5,599 nucleotides of DNA from Chloroflexi bacterium RBG_16_64_43 (lineage in GTDB: Bacteria; Chloroflexota; Anaerolineae; Anaerolineales; RBG-16-64-43), in contig MGOA01000049.1 in the NCBI GenBank assembly GCA_001796965.1, positions 1-5,599 of the forward strand, written 5' to 3'. The notes under the pieces are model-generated. The model ran no database searches. It was not told the DNA's origin and saw only the letters and a list, made by a program, of their open reading frames with translations. Shown piece after piece: positions 1 to 5,599 of this stretch. Each line of letters begins with the position of its first letter. Position 1 is the stretch's first letter. A program made the position numbers and the translations under genes.

Positions 1-152
1 GTCCGGTGCACAAGGTGGCCGAACGCGCGCGCCCACGCAAGGCTGAGGGCACAGTGAGCTGAGGTGTCAGACGGTGGCGGGCGCATCCGAAAGTCCCGCC
101 TGCCCGTTGTTCGCGGCGTAAATGATTAACACTCATGGCGTGAGTAACATAG

Positions 153-320
153 CGCGCGGCCGCCCCCACGGAGATCTTCCTTCCGCAGTTGCACTACCCG
201 CGCGGCGCCCGGGTGGAGGTTTCGGACGGCGTGTACGAGATGCGCGCGGCCGAACAACGCCTCATCTACAAGCATGATGCGGCGCGTGACGTGCACCGCG
301 TGCACGTGCGGCCGGCCTGA
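153..320 (+). pseudogene. 5'-truncated remnant of a GH5-type glycosidase C-terminal domain
   Basis: The frame is open from just after a TAG at 150-152 to the TGA at 318-320, but has no usable start: the first ATG (240) and GTG (213) lie inside the conserved-looking part. The translation contains TEIFLPQLHYPRG, VEVSDGVYE and a closing HRVHVRPA. This pattern (T-E-I-[FY]-[LV]-P..HYP.G...VSDG.Y, then a short strand ending in R.RP) recalls the C-terminal beta-sandwich of endoglycoceramidase-like GH5 enzymes (Glyco_hydro_5_C). That is recognition by eye, not a search. No catalytic (beta/alpha)8 barrel lies upstream: stops close the three forward frames at 119, 123 and 127, so a single frameshift cannot restore the gene. 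The likely reading is a tail left after deletion or rearrangement. Its stop overlaps an ATG at 320 (TGATG), which may mark an old operon junction with the next gene. An assembly error is also possible. Confidence 0.5.
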
Positions 321-388
321 TGCACGAACGCCCAAGACGCGCGACCGCGAGCGGAGGCGGCGAGTTTTCTGTGATCGTTACTTCGTCG

Positions 389-395
389 AAGGAGG
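389..395 (+). promoter_or_regulatory. Shine-Dalgarno site setting the start of the GH99-like lipoprotein
   Basis: AAGGAGG lies five bases before the ATG at 401. It decides between that start and the in-frame ATG at 320, which lacks comparable spacing and would add 27 residues without signal-peptide character. Confidence 0.8.
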
Positions 396-400
396 CTTTG

Positions 401-1912
401 ATGACACCTCGCGTCGCTAGGCTGGCCAGTATCGCCTTCATGACCCTCGCTTGCGCCGCTGCCGCATGCGGGCGGGTCTCGACCGCCGAGCCCACACTGG
501 CGGCAAGCCTCGTGCCGGCAACTGCGACCACCGCTTCGCTGCCCACGGAAACTGTGCCTGCGCCGACGGCCGCTCCCACGGGCGAGGACGTGCTCCACTA
601 CCACCTGCGGCTCGAGTACTCGACCACCTCCGATTGGTCGACGCTCGAGCTTCTGACGCCCGAGCATGTGCTCACCATGCGCCTCGTTGGCACGCTGGGA
701 GATCCCGCGAATCCCTCGGCGGGGTTGGCGATGATGTCGCTCAACCAGCCTCTTGCGGACTCCAAGGCTGGGAAGCGGGTGGGCCTCACCGTGGATTACG
801 CGCTCGACTCGGCAGCCGCCGGGTCGTCTCTGCGCTTCCGTGTACGCAAGGGAGACATCAATTCGAGTGCTGTGCGCCTGTCGCTCATCACCCAGGGCGA
901 AGCGACGCTCATCAAGGAAGTGAACCACAAAGGCGTTGTGGCCAACTCGCACGGCGAGAACGCCCTGGAGTTCGACATCACACTGGCGCAGCTCGGGGGT
1001 ATCGCCCCGGAAGAGAGCGCGGCCAGCCTGGGCGGCTACCCGCATCTCTTGTGGGCGTTCTACTACCCGTGGTACGCCCGCAGCGATTGGTCGAGCGCGC
1101 AACTGGCCGACAGGCCGCCCGAACCGTACGACTCCGCCTCGCGCGCGACGATCGAACGCCACGTGCGCCAGGCCAAACAGGCCGGCATCGACGGGTTTAT
1201 CTCTTCCTGGTGGGGCCCGGGCAGCGACACGGACCGCAACCTGACAACGCTGCTCGACGTGGCGCAGGACGAGGGCTTTCTCATATCGATCTATTTCGAG
1301 ACCTTGGCCGACGGCGGCGCGCGACCGGCGAGCGAGATGGTGCGCTGGTTGAGCTATGCCATCGATACCTACGGCGATCATCCGGCCTTTTCGCGCATCG
1401 ACGGCAAGCCGGTGGTCGTCCTGTGGGCAACGGGCGCGGCGCCGCTCGACGAGTGGCGGGACGTGCTGGTCCAGGTTCGTGCAACCGGCCGGGATGCCTT
1501 CTTCCTCGGGATGGGCTATGACCTCTCCAACCTTGCCGTGTTCGACGGGCTGCACGAGTACGGCGTATTCACCTACAAGAACCTCGAGCAGGTGGTCGCC
1601 GACACCGGCCGAAGCACACGCTACTACAGTCTGCTCGACGAGGGTGGTGTACCCAAGCTGTGGGCTGCCACCGTGCAACCAGGGTATGACGATCGCTTGA
1701 TCCCGGGCCGCGAGGGGCTGGTGCAGGAACGCGACGATGGCGCGTACTACCGGCGCACCTGGGAGGCGGCGCTGGCCAGCGCCCCGGATTGGATCTTCAT
1801 CACCACGTGGAACGAGTGGTGGGAGACCACGCATATCGAACCGAGCCGGGCCTTCGGGGAGCTGTATCTGGACCTGACGCGCGAGTATGCGGCGAAGTGG
1901 AAAAGTGAGTGA
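401..1912 (+). CDS. GH99-like glycoside hydrolase lipoprotein (endo-alpha-mannosidase/endomannanase type)
   Basis: A 503-residue protein if started at 401. Residues 1-23 form a lipoprotein-like signal peptide: Arg4 and Arg7, a hydrophobic stretch, and an Ala-rich candidate lipobox at Cys23 (AAAC), with Cys18 (TLAC) as the alternative. A Thr/Ala/Pro-rich linker runs to about residue 60. Residues 62-210 look beta-rich and are not assigned to a family. The GH99-like domain covers about 215-500: AFYYPWY at 219-225, a GIDGF segment followed by SSWWGPG at 268-274, an IYFET strand, and WNEWWETTHIEPS from 470. Glu472 and Glu475 keep the E-x-x-E spacing of the two catalytic glutamates of GH99 endo-mannosidases, which retain configuration through a 1,2-anhydro-sugar intermediate. 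The usual Gly after the second Glu is Thr476, and the domain is shorter than classical GH99 enzymes, so substrate could differ. It would act outside the cell on alpha-mannosides or a related glycan. Fold assignment is fairly secure; exact activity is not. Confidence 0.8.
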   Translation: MTPRVARLASIAFMTLACAAAACGRVSTAEPTLAASLVPATATTASLPTETVPAPTAAPTGEDVLHYHLRLEYSTTSDWSTLELLTPEHVLTMRLVGTLGDPANPSAGLAMMSLNQPLADSKAGKRVGLTVDYALDSAAAGSSLRFRVRKGDINSSAVRLSLITQGEATLIKEVNHKGVVANSHGENALEFDITLAQLGGIAPEESAASLGGYPHLLWAFYYPWYARSDWSSAQLADRPPEPYDSASRATIERHVRQAKQAGIDGFISSWWGPGSDTDRNLTTLLDVAQDEGFLISIYFETLADGGARPASEMVRWLSYAIDTYGDHPAFSRIDGKPVVVLWATGAAPLDEWRDVLVQVRATGRDAFFLGMGYDLSNLAVFDGLHEYGVFTYKNLEQVVADTGRSTRYYSLLDEGGVPKLWAATVQPGYDDRLIPGREGLVQERDDGAYYRRTWEAALASAPDWIFITTWNEWWETTHIEPSRAFGELYLDLTREYAAKWKSE

Positions 1913-1921
1913 AGGTCGGGG

Positions 1922-1927
1922 TATGAT
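1922..1927 (+). promoter_or_regulatory. candidate -10 element before the ABC exporter operon
   Basis: TATGAT (one mismatch from TATAAT) sits ten bases after the hydrolase stop and 45 bases before the ATPase ATG. No convincing -35 box lies at the usual spacing, where the sequence is the end of the hydrolase gene. It could let the exporter genes be transcribed independently of the hydrolase; a single hexamer is weak evidence. Confidence 0.3.
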
Positions 1928-1972
1928 TGCCCGCGACTTCGCCATAACCAGGTTTCGCCCGCATGAGGTCCG

Positions 1973-2983
1973 ATGCCGGTCATCCGCACGGAGCAGTTGA
2001 CCAAGATCTTCCGCGTCGTGCGCAAGGAGCCCGGGCTGCGCGGCTCGCTCAAGGCGCTCGTGCGGCCGCGCTTTGAGAACATCGCCGCGGTCAACCAGGT
2101 CTCGTTCGAGATCGACGCCGGCGAGATCGTCGGTTACATCGGGGTGAACGGCGCCGGCAAGTCGACGACGATCAAGATGCTCACCGGCATCCTCGTGCCC
2201 ACGAGCGGCAGCGTGCAGGTCCTCGGGCGCGACCCCCACCGCCAACGTGTGGCCAATGCCCGCGAAATCGGGGCCGTGTTCGGGCAGCGCACACAGCTCT
2301 GGTGGGACCTGCCGTTCATCGAGTCGCTCGCCCTCGTCGGCCGCATCTACGAGGTACCTCCCGCGCGCTATCGCCAGTTACTCAAGGATTTCGAGGACAC
2401 ACTCGGGCTTAGCGAACTGCTGCACATCCCCATTCGCAATATGTCCCTCGGCCAGAAGATGCGCGCCGAGCTGGCCGCCACGCTGATCCACGAGCCGCGG
2501 GTCGTCTACCTGGATGAGCCGACCATCGGCCTCGACCTCCTGGCCAAGGAACGCATTCGCGACTTCATCCGCGAACAGAACCGCGGACGGGGAACGACGG
2601 TCCTGCTTACCACGCACGACCTGGGCGACATCGAACAGCTCTGCCCGCGTGTGATCATCATCGACGCCGGTCGCCTGATCTACGACGGGCCGATCGCGAC
2701 CATCAAGGAGCGCTTCGGGCGGCATCGCGAAATCACTTTCGAAACGTCGGAAGCGACGACCGCCATCGAGCTGCCGCGCGATTGCACGCGCCTCGCCGCC
2801 GAGCCACATCGCCTCACCCTGCGCTTCGATCGCACCCGGACCACCGCAAGCCAGATTGCGGCTGCGGTCATGGAGCAAATCGAGGTGCTCGACTTCTCCC
2901 TCGCCGAACCCGACCTGGCCTCGATCGTGCGCCAGATCTATCAGGGCGGGTTGCGCGAGGTAGAGGGGAACCCCCGGTCGTGA
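1973..2983 (+). CDS. ABC-2 type exporter ATP-binding protein (COG4586-like)
   Basis: A 336-residue ATPase that would form the cytoplasmic dimer driving the two permeases encoded next. All nucleotide-binding motifs are present: Walker A GVNGAGKST at 57-65, Q-loop Gln105, a variant signature SLGQK at 158-162, Walker B VVYLDE at 177-182 with catalytic Glu182, D-loop GLD at 186-188, and switch His215. The VFGQRTQLWWDLP stretch around the Q-loop, and the extra 20 or so residues before AAVNQVSFEI, match the COG4586-type 'uncharacterised ABC transport' ATPases rather than plain DrrA-like proteins. Residues 235-336 form a C-terminal extension of mixed strands and helices, as in many ABC-2 ATPases. 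GAGG at 1965-1968, four bases upstream, supports the ATG at 1973. The stop overlaps the next gene's GTG by four bases (GTGA), so translation is probably coupled. The substrate is unknown. Confidence 0.9.
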   Translation: MPVIRTEQLTKIFRVVRKEPGLRGSLKALVRPRFENIAAVNQVSFEIDAGEIVGYIGVNGAGKSTTIKMLTGILVPTSGSVQVLGRDPHRQRVANAREIGAVFGQRTQLWWDLPFIESLALVGRIYEVPPARYRQLLKDFEDTLGLSELLHIPIRNMSLGQKMRAELAATLIHEPRVVYLDEPTIGLDLLAKERIRDFIREQNRGRGTTVLLTTHDLGDIEQLCPRVIIIDAGRLIYDGPIATIKERFGRHREITFETSEATTAIELPRDCTRLAAEPHRLTLRFDRTRTTASQIAAAVMEQIEVLDFSLAEPDLASIVRQIYQGGLREVEGNPRS

Positions 2984-3792
2984 TCCACGCCGTCCGCCGG
3001 GAGGCGAGAGTCTTCTTCGCCTTTGCCGCCATGGTGCCCAAGCTGTACCTGGCCTACAACGCGTGGGTTGTGGTGGAGTTCGTCGTCCAGATCCTATTCA
3101 TGCTGGTGTTCGTGGCATTCTGGCGCGCGGTGTACGCCAACACGACCACCCTGGGCGGCCTGGACGTCGGCCAGACGATCAACTACATACTGCTGGCCCA
3201 GATCGTGGCGCCGCTCGTGCAATCGAGGCTGGTGTCCGAGTTCGGGGGAATGATCCGCGAGGGCCGTATTGCCATCGAGCTGCTGCGGCCGGTGGATTTC
3301 CAGGCGCGCTACGCCGTCGAGTCCCTCACTTCGCTGGTGGTCTTCGCCGTCCAGAAGCTGCCCCTCGTGCTGATCGCCGGGGCCTTCCTCGGGCTGCGCC
3401 TTCCCTCCGACCCCGCGGCGTGGGGCGCCTTTGCCCTCTCGCTGGTGCTGGGTTCGATGGTGCTCTTCCTCACTGACTGGATGTTCGCCTGCCTGGCCTT
3501 CTACAGCACCGAGACCTGGGGGCTGGGGGTGGTCAAGATCGCCGTGGCCACTTTCTTCGGCGGGGCCCTTGTGCCGCTGCAGATGATGCCGGCCTGGCTG
3601 CGCTCGATTGCGCTCGCGCTGCCCTTCTCGCAGGGCGTGGCAGTGCCGATCTCTTTTCTCGCCGGCGTAACGCCGGTGAGCGATTTGGGCGCGCTTCTGA
3701 TCAGGCAGCTGCTCTGGTTGGTCGGGCTGGGCATCGCCTCACGCCTGGTCTTCCGTCAGGCCGTGCGCAAGATCACGGTGCAGGGAGGCTGA
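2980..3792 (+). CDS. ABC-2 type exporter permease, first membrane subunit (COG4587-like)
   Basis: A 270-residue integral membrane protein starting at a GTG that shares GTGA with the ATPase stop. The frame stays open further upstream to 2782, but that extension is Arg/Pro-rich, overlaps the ATPase gene and has no membrane character, so the GTG is preferred. A purine-rich GAGGGGA at 2963-2969 can serve as ribosome site. About six membrane helices are visible, near 27-48, 66-82, 115-138, 148-174, 182-203 and 236-257. A basic cytoplasmic loop REGRIAIELLRPVDF (93-107) carries the G-x-I...L-L-R-P-V-D pattern also present in the partner permease, suggesting the two are distant homologues forming a heterodimeric channel. 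Gene order ATPase-permease-permease matches the COG4586/COG4587/COG3694 set. Transported compound not known. Confidence 0.85.
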   Translation: MIHAVRREARVFFAFAAMVPKLYLAYNAWVVVEFVVQILFMLVFVAFWRAVYANTTTLGGLDVGQTINYILLAQIVAPLVQSRLVSEFGGMIREGRIAIELLRPVDFQARYAVESLTSLVVFAVQKLPLVLIAGAFLGLRLPSDPAAWGAFALSLVLGSMVLFLTDWMFACLAFYSTETWGLGVVKIAVATFFGGALVPLQMMPAWLRSIALALPFSQGVAVPISFLAGVTPVSDLGALLIRQLLWLVGLGIASRLVFRQAVRKITVQGG

Positions 3793-3798
3793 GGCCCG

Positions 3799-4587
3799 AT
3801 GCGGCGCTACCTCTCACTGTATGGCGTGTTCTTCGTCCAGCGGCTCAAGATCCTGATGGAGTACCGGGTCAACTTTCTGATCGGGGCCACCTCAACCTCG
3901 TTCCTGCAGATCGGCGGTGTGCTGGCGATGTGGGTCGTCATGCGCCAGATCCCCAGCCTGAATGGCTGGTCCTTCGACGAGGTGCTGCTGGTCTTCGGCC
4001 TGGTCACGATCTCCGAGTCGATCACGCACATGTTCGCGGACAACCTATGGACCCTGGGCTGGCAGTACATCCGCAGCGGCGAGTTCGACCGCTTCCTGGT
4101 GCGGCCGATCGATCCGCTGTTCCATCTGCTCGCAGACCGTTTCTGCCACGATGGGATCGGCAACCTGCTGGTGGGGACCGCGCTGGTGGTGAAGGCGATG
4201 AGCGCGTTACACATCCCCTTTACCGTGGCTACCGCGCTCTATCTTGTGATCGCCGTCCTCACCGGAGGCGCGATCTTCATCGCCCTCAACCTGCTGACGG
4301 CGAGCAGCGCCTTCTGGCTCGTCGATTCGATCCCGGTGACGTTCCTCGTGTACAACACCTACGAGTTTGCCAAGTACCCGCTCACGATCTACGGCCGCGG
4401 CATTCGCATCGCGCTCACCTGGCTGATCCCCTACGGCTTCGCCTCGTTCTACCCGGCCTCCTACCTGCTCGGCCGCAACGTGGGCGCTCTGGCGTGGATG
4501 GGCCCGCTAGTGGCCGTGCTCTTCATGAGCCTCGCCTATCGCGCGTGGAAGTTCGGCCTCGCGCACTACACAAGCACCGGCTCGTAG
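3799..4587 (+). CDS. ABC-2 type exporter permease, second membrane subunit (ABC2_membrane_6 / DUF990, COG3694-like)
   Basis: A 262-residue membrane protein beginning six bases after the previous stop; GGGAGG at 3783-3788 or GAGG at 3791-3794 can act as ribosome site. After a short amphipathic N-terminus with LMEYRVNF there are about six membrane segments, near 24-48, 61-79, 117-136, 142-172, 202-222 and 229-247. Family-typical features are SFDEVLLVFGL (58-68), DNLWTLGW (81-88) and the cytoplasmic loop SGEFDRFLVRPIDPLF (93-108), close to the DUF990/ABC2_membrane_6 pattern of G-E-x-D-R-x-L-x-R-P. It should pair with the first permease under the shared ATPase. This is the last gene of the operon; no T-tailed hairpin follows directly. 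Members of this three-part exporter family mostly have no assigned substrate. Confidence 0.88.
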   Translation: MRRYLSLYGVFFVQRLKILMEYRVNFLIGATSTSFLQIGGVLAMWVVMRQIPSLNGWSFDEVLLVFGLVTISESITHMFADNLWTLGWQYIRSGEFDRFLVRPIDPLFHLLADRFCHDGIGNLLVGTALVVKAMSALHIPFTVATALYLVIAVLTGGAIFIALNLLTASSAFWLVDSIPVTFLVYNTYEFAKYPLTIYGRGIRIALTWLIPYGFASFYPASYLLGRNVGALAWMGPLVAVLFMSLAYRAWKFGLAHYTSTGS

Positions 4588-4869
4588 CGCACGTGCCATT
4601 TCCTGCAGAAGGGCGGTCGACAGTCCGTGCGCGGCGGGGTCATACGGATATTCGTTCCTGTGAGGGTGCCGCGTTGCCTCGCCTGAGTTTGGGGCTGCAC
4701 GTCCTTGCGATGGGCGACAATCACGCGCCGCTCCTTCACGCGCTCCTGCGCGCTCTGCAGTTTCGCAGCGCCTGAGCCTCCCAGTTGCACGGGCGGCTCT
4801 TGCCTGCATCGAATTCCGAACGCGCCGGCGATTCAATTGTCGCTTGATGGATGCACGAATGGAAACGAA
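4588..4869. other. intergenic stretch without recognisable gene
   Basis: About 280 bases between the end of the exporter operon and the hairpin cluster. Frames open through it on both strands, but none has a good ribosome site, a recognisable motif or membrane pattern, and the plus-strand ones are out-of-frame continuations of the permease region. No tRNA-like fold or T-tailed hairpin is visible. It may be decayed coding sequence or the 3' untranslated region of the operon. Confidence 0.5.
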
Positions 4870-4894
4870 GAGGGTGGCCGCAATGGCCACCCTC
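4861..4894 (-). terminator. hairpin terminator for the minus-strand permease gene
   Basis: A perfect 10-bp stem (GAGGGTGGCC at 4870-4879 with GGCCACCCTC at 4885-4894) closes a 5-nt loop. Read on the minus strand it is followed by CTTCGTTTCC, a modestly T-rich tail, so it best fits a terminator for the leftward permease gene, whose stop is 48 bases before it. Read on the plus strand no T-run follows, though the stem could still protect or weakly terminate the rightward exporter transcript. Confidence 0.55.
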
Positions 4895-4910
4895 ATCCGT
4901 CCTCAACATG

Positions 4911-4939
4911 GTCGGGGATGGTCTCAGACCATCCCCGAC
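4911..4939. repeat. 29-nt near-perfect palindrome at the convergent gene junction
   Basis: Two 14-base arms (4911-4924 and 4926-4939, core GGGGATGGTCT / AGACCATCCCC) are exact reverse complements around a single C at 4925. As RNA this gives about 13 bp with a 3-nt loop on either strand. An outer pair ATCCGTC (4895-4901) and GACGGAT (4937-4943) overlaps its right arm and could form an alternative stem. It lies three bases beyond the leftward permease stop, so it may be a first, T-less terminator or a 3'-end stabiliser. It could equally be a dispersed REP-like intergenic element or a protein-binding operator. Confidence 0.75.
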
Positions 4940-4942
4940 GGA

Positions 4943-5599
4943 TCAAAGAGAAAGCAGCAACCCCACCAGGTACGGCGCCCAGGCCAGCAGGGCGAGTGCC
5001 GGGTGCCCGCGCCGGGTTGTGTTCTTGCTGTCCCAACTGAAAAGGAAGACCGACATCGCGAGAGCCAGCAGGCCGCCCGCCGCCAGGATGGCCAGCGACA
5101 GCCAGGGATGCATGCCATCGGCCTGCCCCATCGCCAGGCCACCAAAAGCATCCATGGCATAGGTCGTCGGGAGCAGCAGGCCCAGCTTGGCCATGGTCGG
5201 CGGCAGAATGCTGGAGGGCAGCATCAACCCGCCGAGGATCATGGATGGCAGGAAGACGAGCTGAGAGTAAAGGACCGTGATGCGCGCATCACTCGAGACC
5301 ACGCCGATGAGCGTGCCGATGCCGGCGAAGGCGAAGGCCGAGGCCAAGAAGACCAACAGGAAGCCTACCCAGTTGGCCGGCGCCCGGCCGTCGAAGAGCG
5401 CCGGGGCGGTGAGGGCGATGACCAGGGTGGCCAGCAGCGCGTGCAGCATGCTGGTGAGCACGGGGATCACCAGGATCGAGAGCGCCGGCACGCCGTTGAT
5501 CTTGTACGTGCGGAAGATGCCGGCCTCGCGCGCGCTCACCAGGCTGGAGGGCATTCCCAGCAGCGCCCCGCCCATCACGGTGAAGAGCGACATAGCCGG
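4943..5599 (-). CDS. ABC-2 type transporter permease, C-terminal part (gene continues beyond the window)
   Basis: The last 218 residues of a membrane protein; the frame is open to the window edge, so the ATG at 5593 is probably internal. The first visible residues, PAMSLFTVMGG, correspond to the segment after the first membrane helix in DrrB/ABC2_membrane-type permeases. They are followed by the typical cytoplasmic SAREAGIFRTYKINGVP loop ('E-x-G-I-x-R'). Further helices follow: about SILVIPVLTSMLHALLATL, VGFLLVFLASAFAFAGIG, the LPSMILGGLMLPSSILP region with the following LGLLLPTTYAMDA (characteristic of the family's C-terminal half), and SLAILAAGGLLALAMSVFLF. An extra C-terminal helix (LALLAWAPYLVGLLLSL) comes right before the stop. 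It is clearly not a copy of the two permeases on the plus strand. Its ATPase is presumably outside the window, upstream on this strand. Substrate unknown. Confidence 0.85.
   Translation of the reverse strand, partial: PAMSLFTVMGGALLGMPSSLVSAREAGIFRTYKINGVPALSILVIPVLTSMLHALLATLVIALTAPALFDGRAPANWVGFLLVFLASAFAFAGIGTLIGVVSSDARITVLYSQLVFLPSMILGGLMLPSSILPPTMAKLGLLLPTTYAMDAFGGLAMGQADGMHPWLSLAILAAGGLLALAMSVFLFSWDSKNTTRRGHPALALLAWAPYLVGLLLSL

Noticed and set aside
3..62. Open frame from the window start to a TGA at 60-62 that could be the end of an upstream protein
   Set aside because: Only 19 codons, basic and without motif; open frames of this length are expected by chance in GC-rich DNA.
76..100. 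Hairpin GGCGGG / CCCGCC with a 13-nt loop
   Set aside because: Only six base pairs, long loop, no T-run; not supportable as a terminator.
131..145. Short inverted repeat ACTCA / TGAGT around five bases, just before the GH5-type remnant
   Set aside because: Five-base arms are too short to call an element end or operator; no matching copy noticed on the other side.
451..1521. Alternative plus-strand frame inside the GH99-like gene
   Set aside because: Arg-rich, motif-free and fully nested in a well supported gene.
266..2245. Very long open frame on the minus strand opposite the GH99-like gene and the ATPase start
   Set aside because: Its translation is Arg/Gly/Ala/His-rich without domain motifs; it is the antisense shadow of two genes with strong family motifs on the plus strand.
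2378..2878. Minus-strand open frame opposite the ATPase
   Set aside because: It is antisense to the Walker B and switch-region coding sequence and lacks any motif of its own.
2782..2979. 66-codon N-terminal extension of the first permease from an upstream ATG
   Set aside because: Overlaps the ATPase coding sequence, is Arg/Pro-rich and not membrane-like; the GTG overlapping the stop gives the expected family length.
4507..4896. Minus-strand open frame over the intergenic region
   Set aside because: Overlaps the permease end antisense and runs through the hairpin; Arg/Ala-rich, no ribosome site or recognisable motif.
4705..5040. Plus-strand open frame crossing both hairpins
   Set aside because: Reads through the palindromes and antisense into the leftward permease; composition is not protein-like.
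1..5599. CRISPR array, tRNA or rRNA gene, insertion sequence with transposase, attachment site
   Set aside because: No regularly spaced repeats, no cloverleaf or T-loop pattern, no transposase motifs or paired terminal repeats were seen on either strand.

Overview
The window is GC-rich, with good Shine-Dalgarno sites, a lipoprotein carrying a Thr/Ala/Pro-rich linker, and tightly packed ABC-2 exporter genes. This fits a GC-rich bacterium. The 'TATA/PTAAPT'-like linker after the lipobox and the gene mix are reminiscent of Chloroflexota (Anaerolineae-type) genomes, but nothing here fixes the taxon.

Layout. Positions 1-152 hold no supportable gene. Positions 153-320 (+) are the 3' end of a reading frame with no start codon. 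Its translation resembles the C-terminal beta domain of GH5 endoglycoceramidase-like hydrolases, so it looks like a 5'-truncated remnant. Positions 401-1912 (+) encode a lipoprotein with an N-terminal beta-rich region and a GH99-like (endo-alpha-mannosidase/endomannanase type) catalytic domain; the two family glutamates are visible. Positions 1973-2983, 2980-3792 and 3799-4587 (+) form a tightly coupled three-gene ABC-2 exporter operon: one COG4586-like ATPase and two different membrane subunits, the second of the ABC2_membrane_6/DUF990 type. Positions 4588-4869 show no recognisable gene. Positions 4870-4943 contain two strong hairpins between convergent genes: a 10-bp stem with a T-rich tail in the minus direction, and a near-perfect 29-nt palindrome three bases past the minus-strand stop codon. 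Positions 4943-5599 (-) are the C-terminal part of a different ABC-2 permease that runs off the window.

How the genes may work together. The ATPase dimer would power the two-permease channel; the substrate cannot be read from the sequence. The GH99-like lipoprotein would act on the outer face of the membrane on an alpha-mannoside or related glycan. A functional tie between it and the exporter rests only on same-strand adjacency (60 bases apart) and is weak. Most of the window is conventional. The less ordinary points are the truncated GH5-type fragment beside another glycosidase, the lipoprotein's extra N-terminal domain and altered active-site motif, and the large palindrome at the convergent junction.
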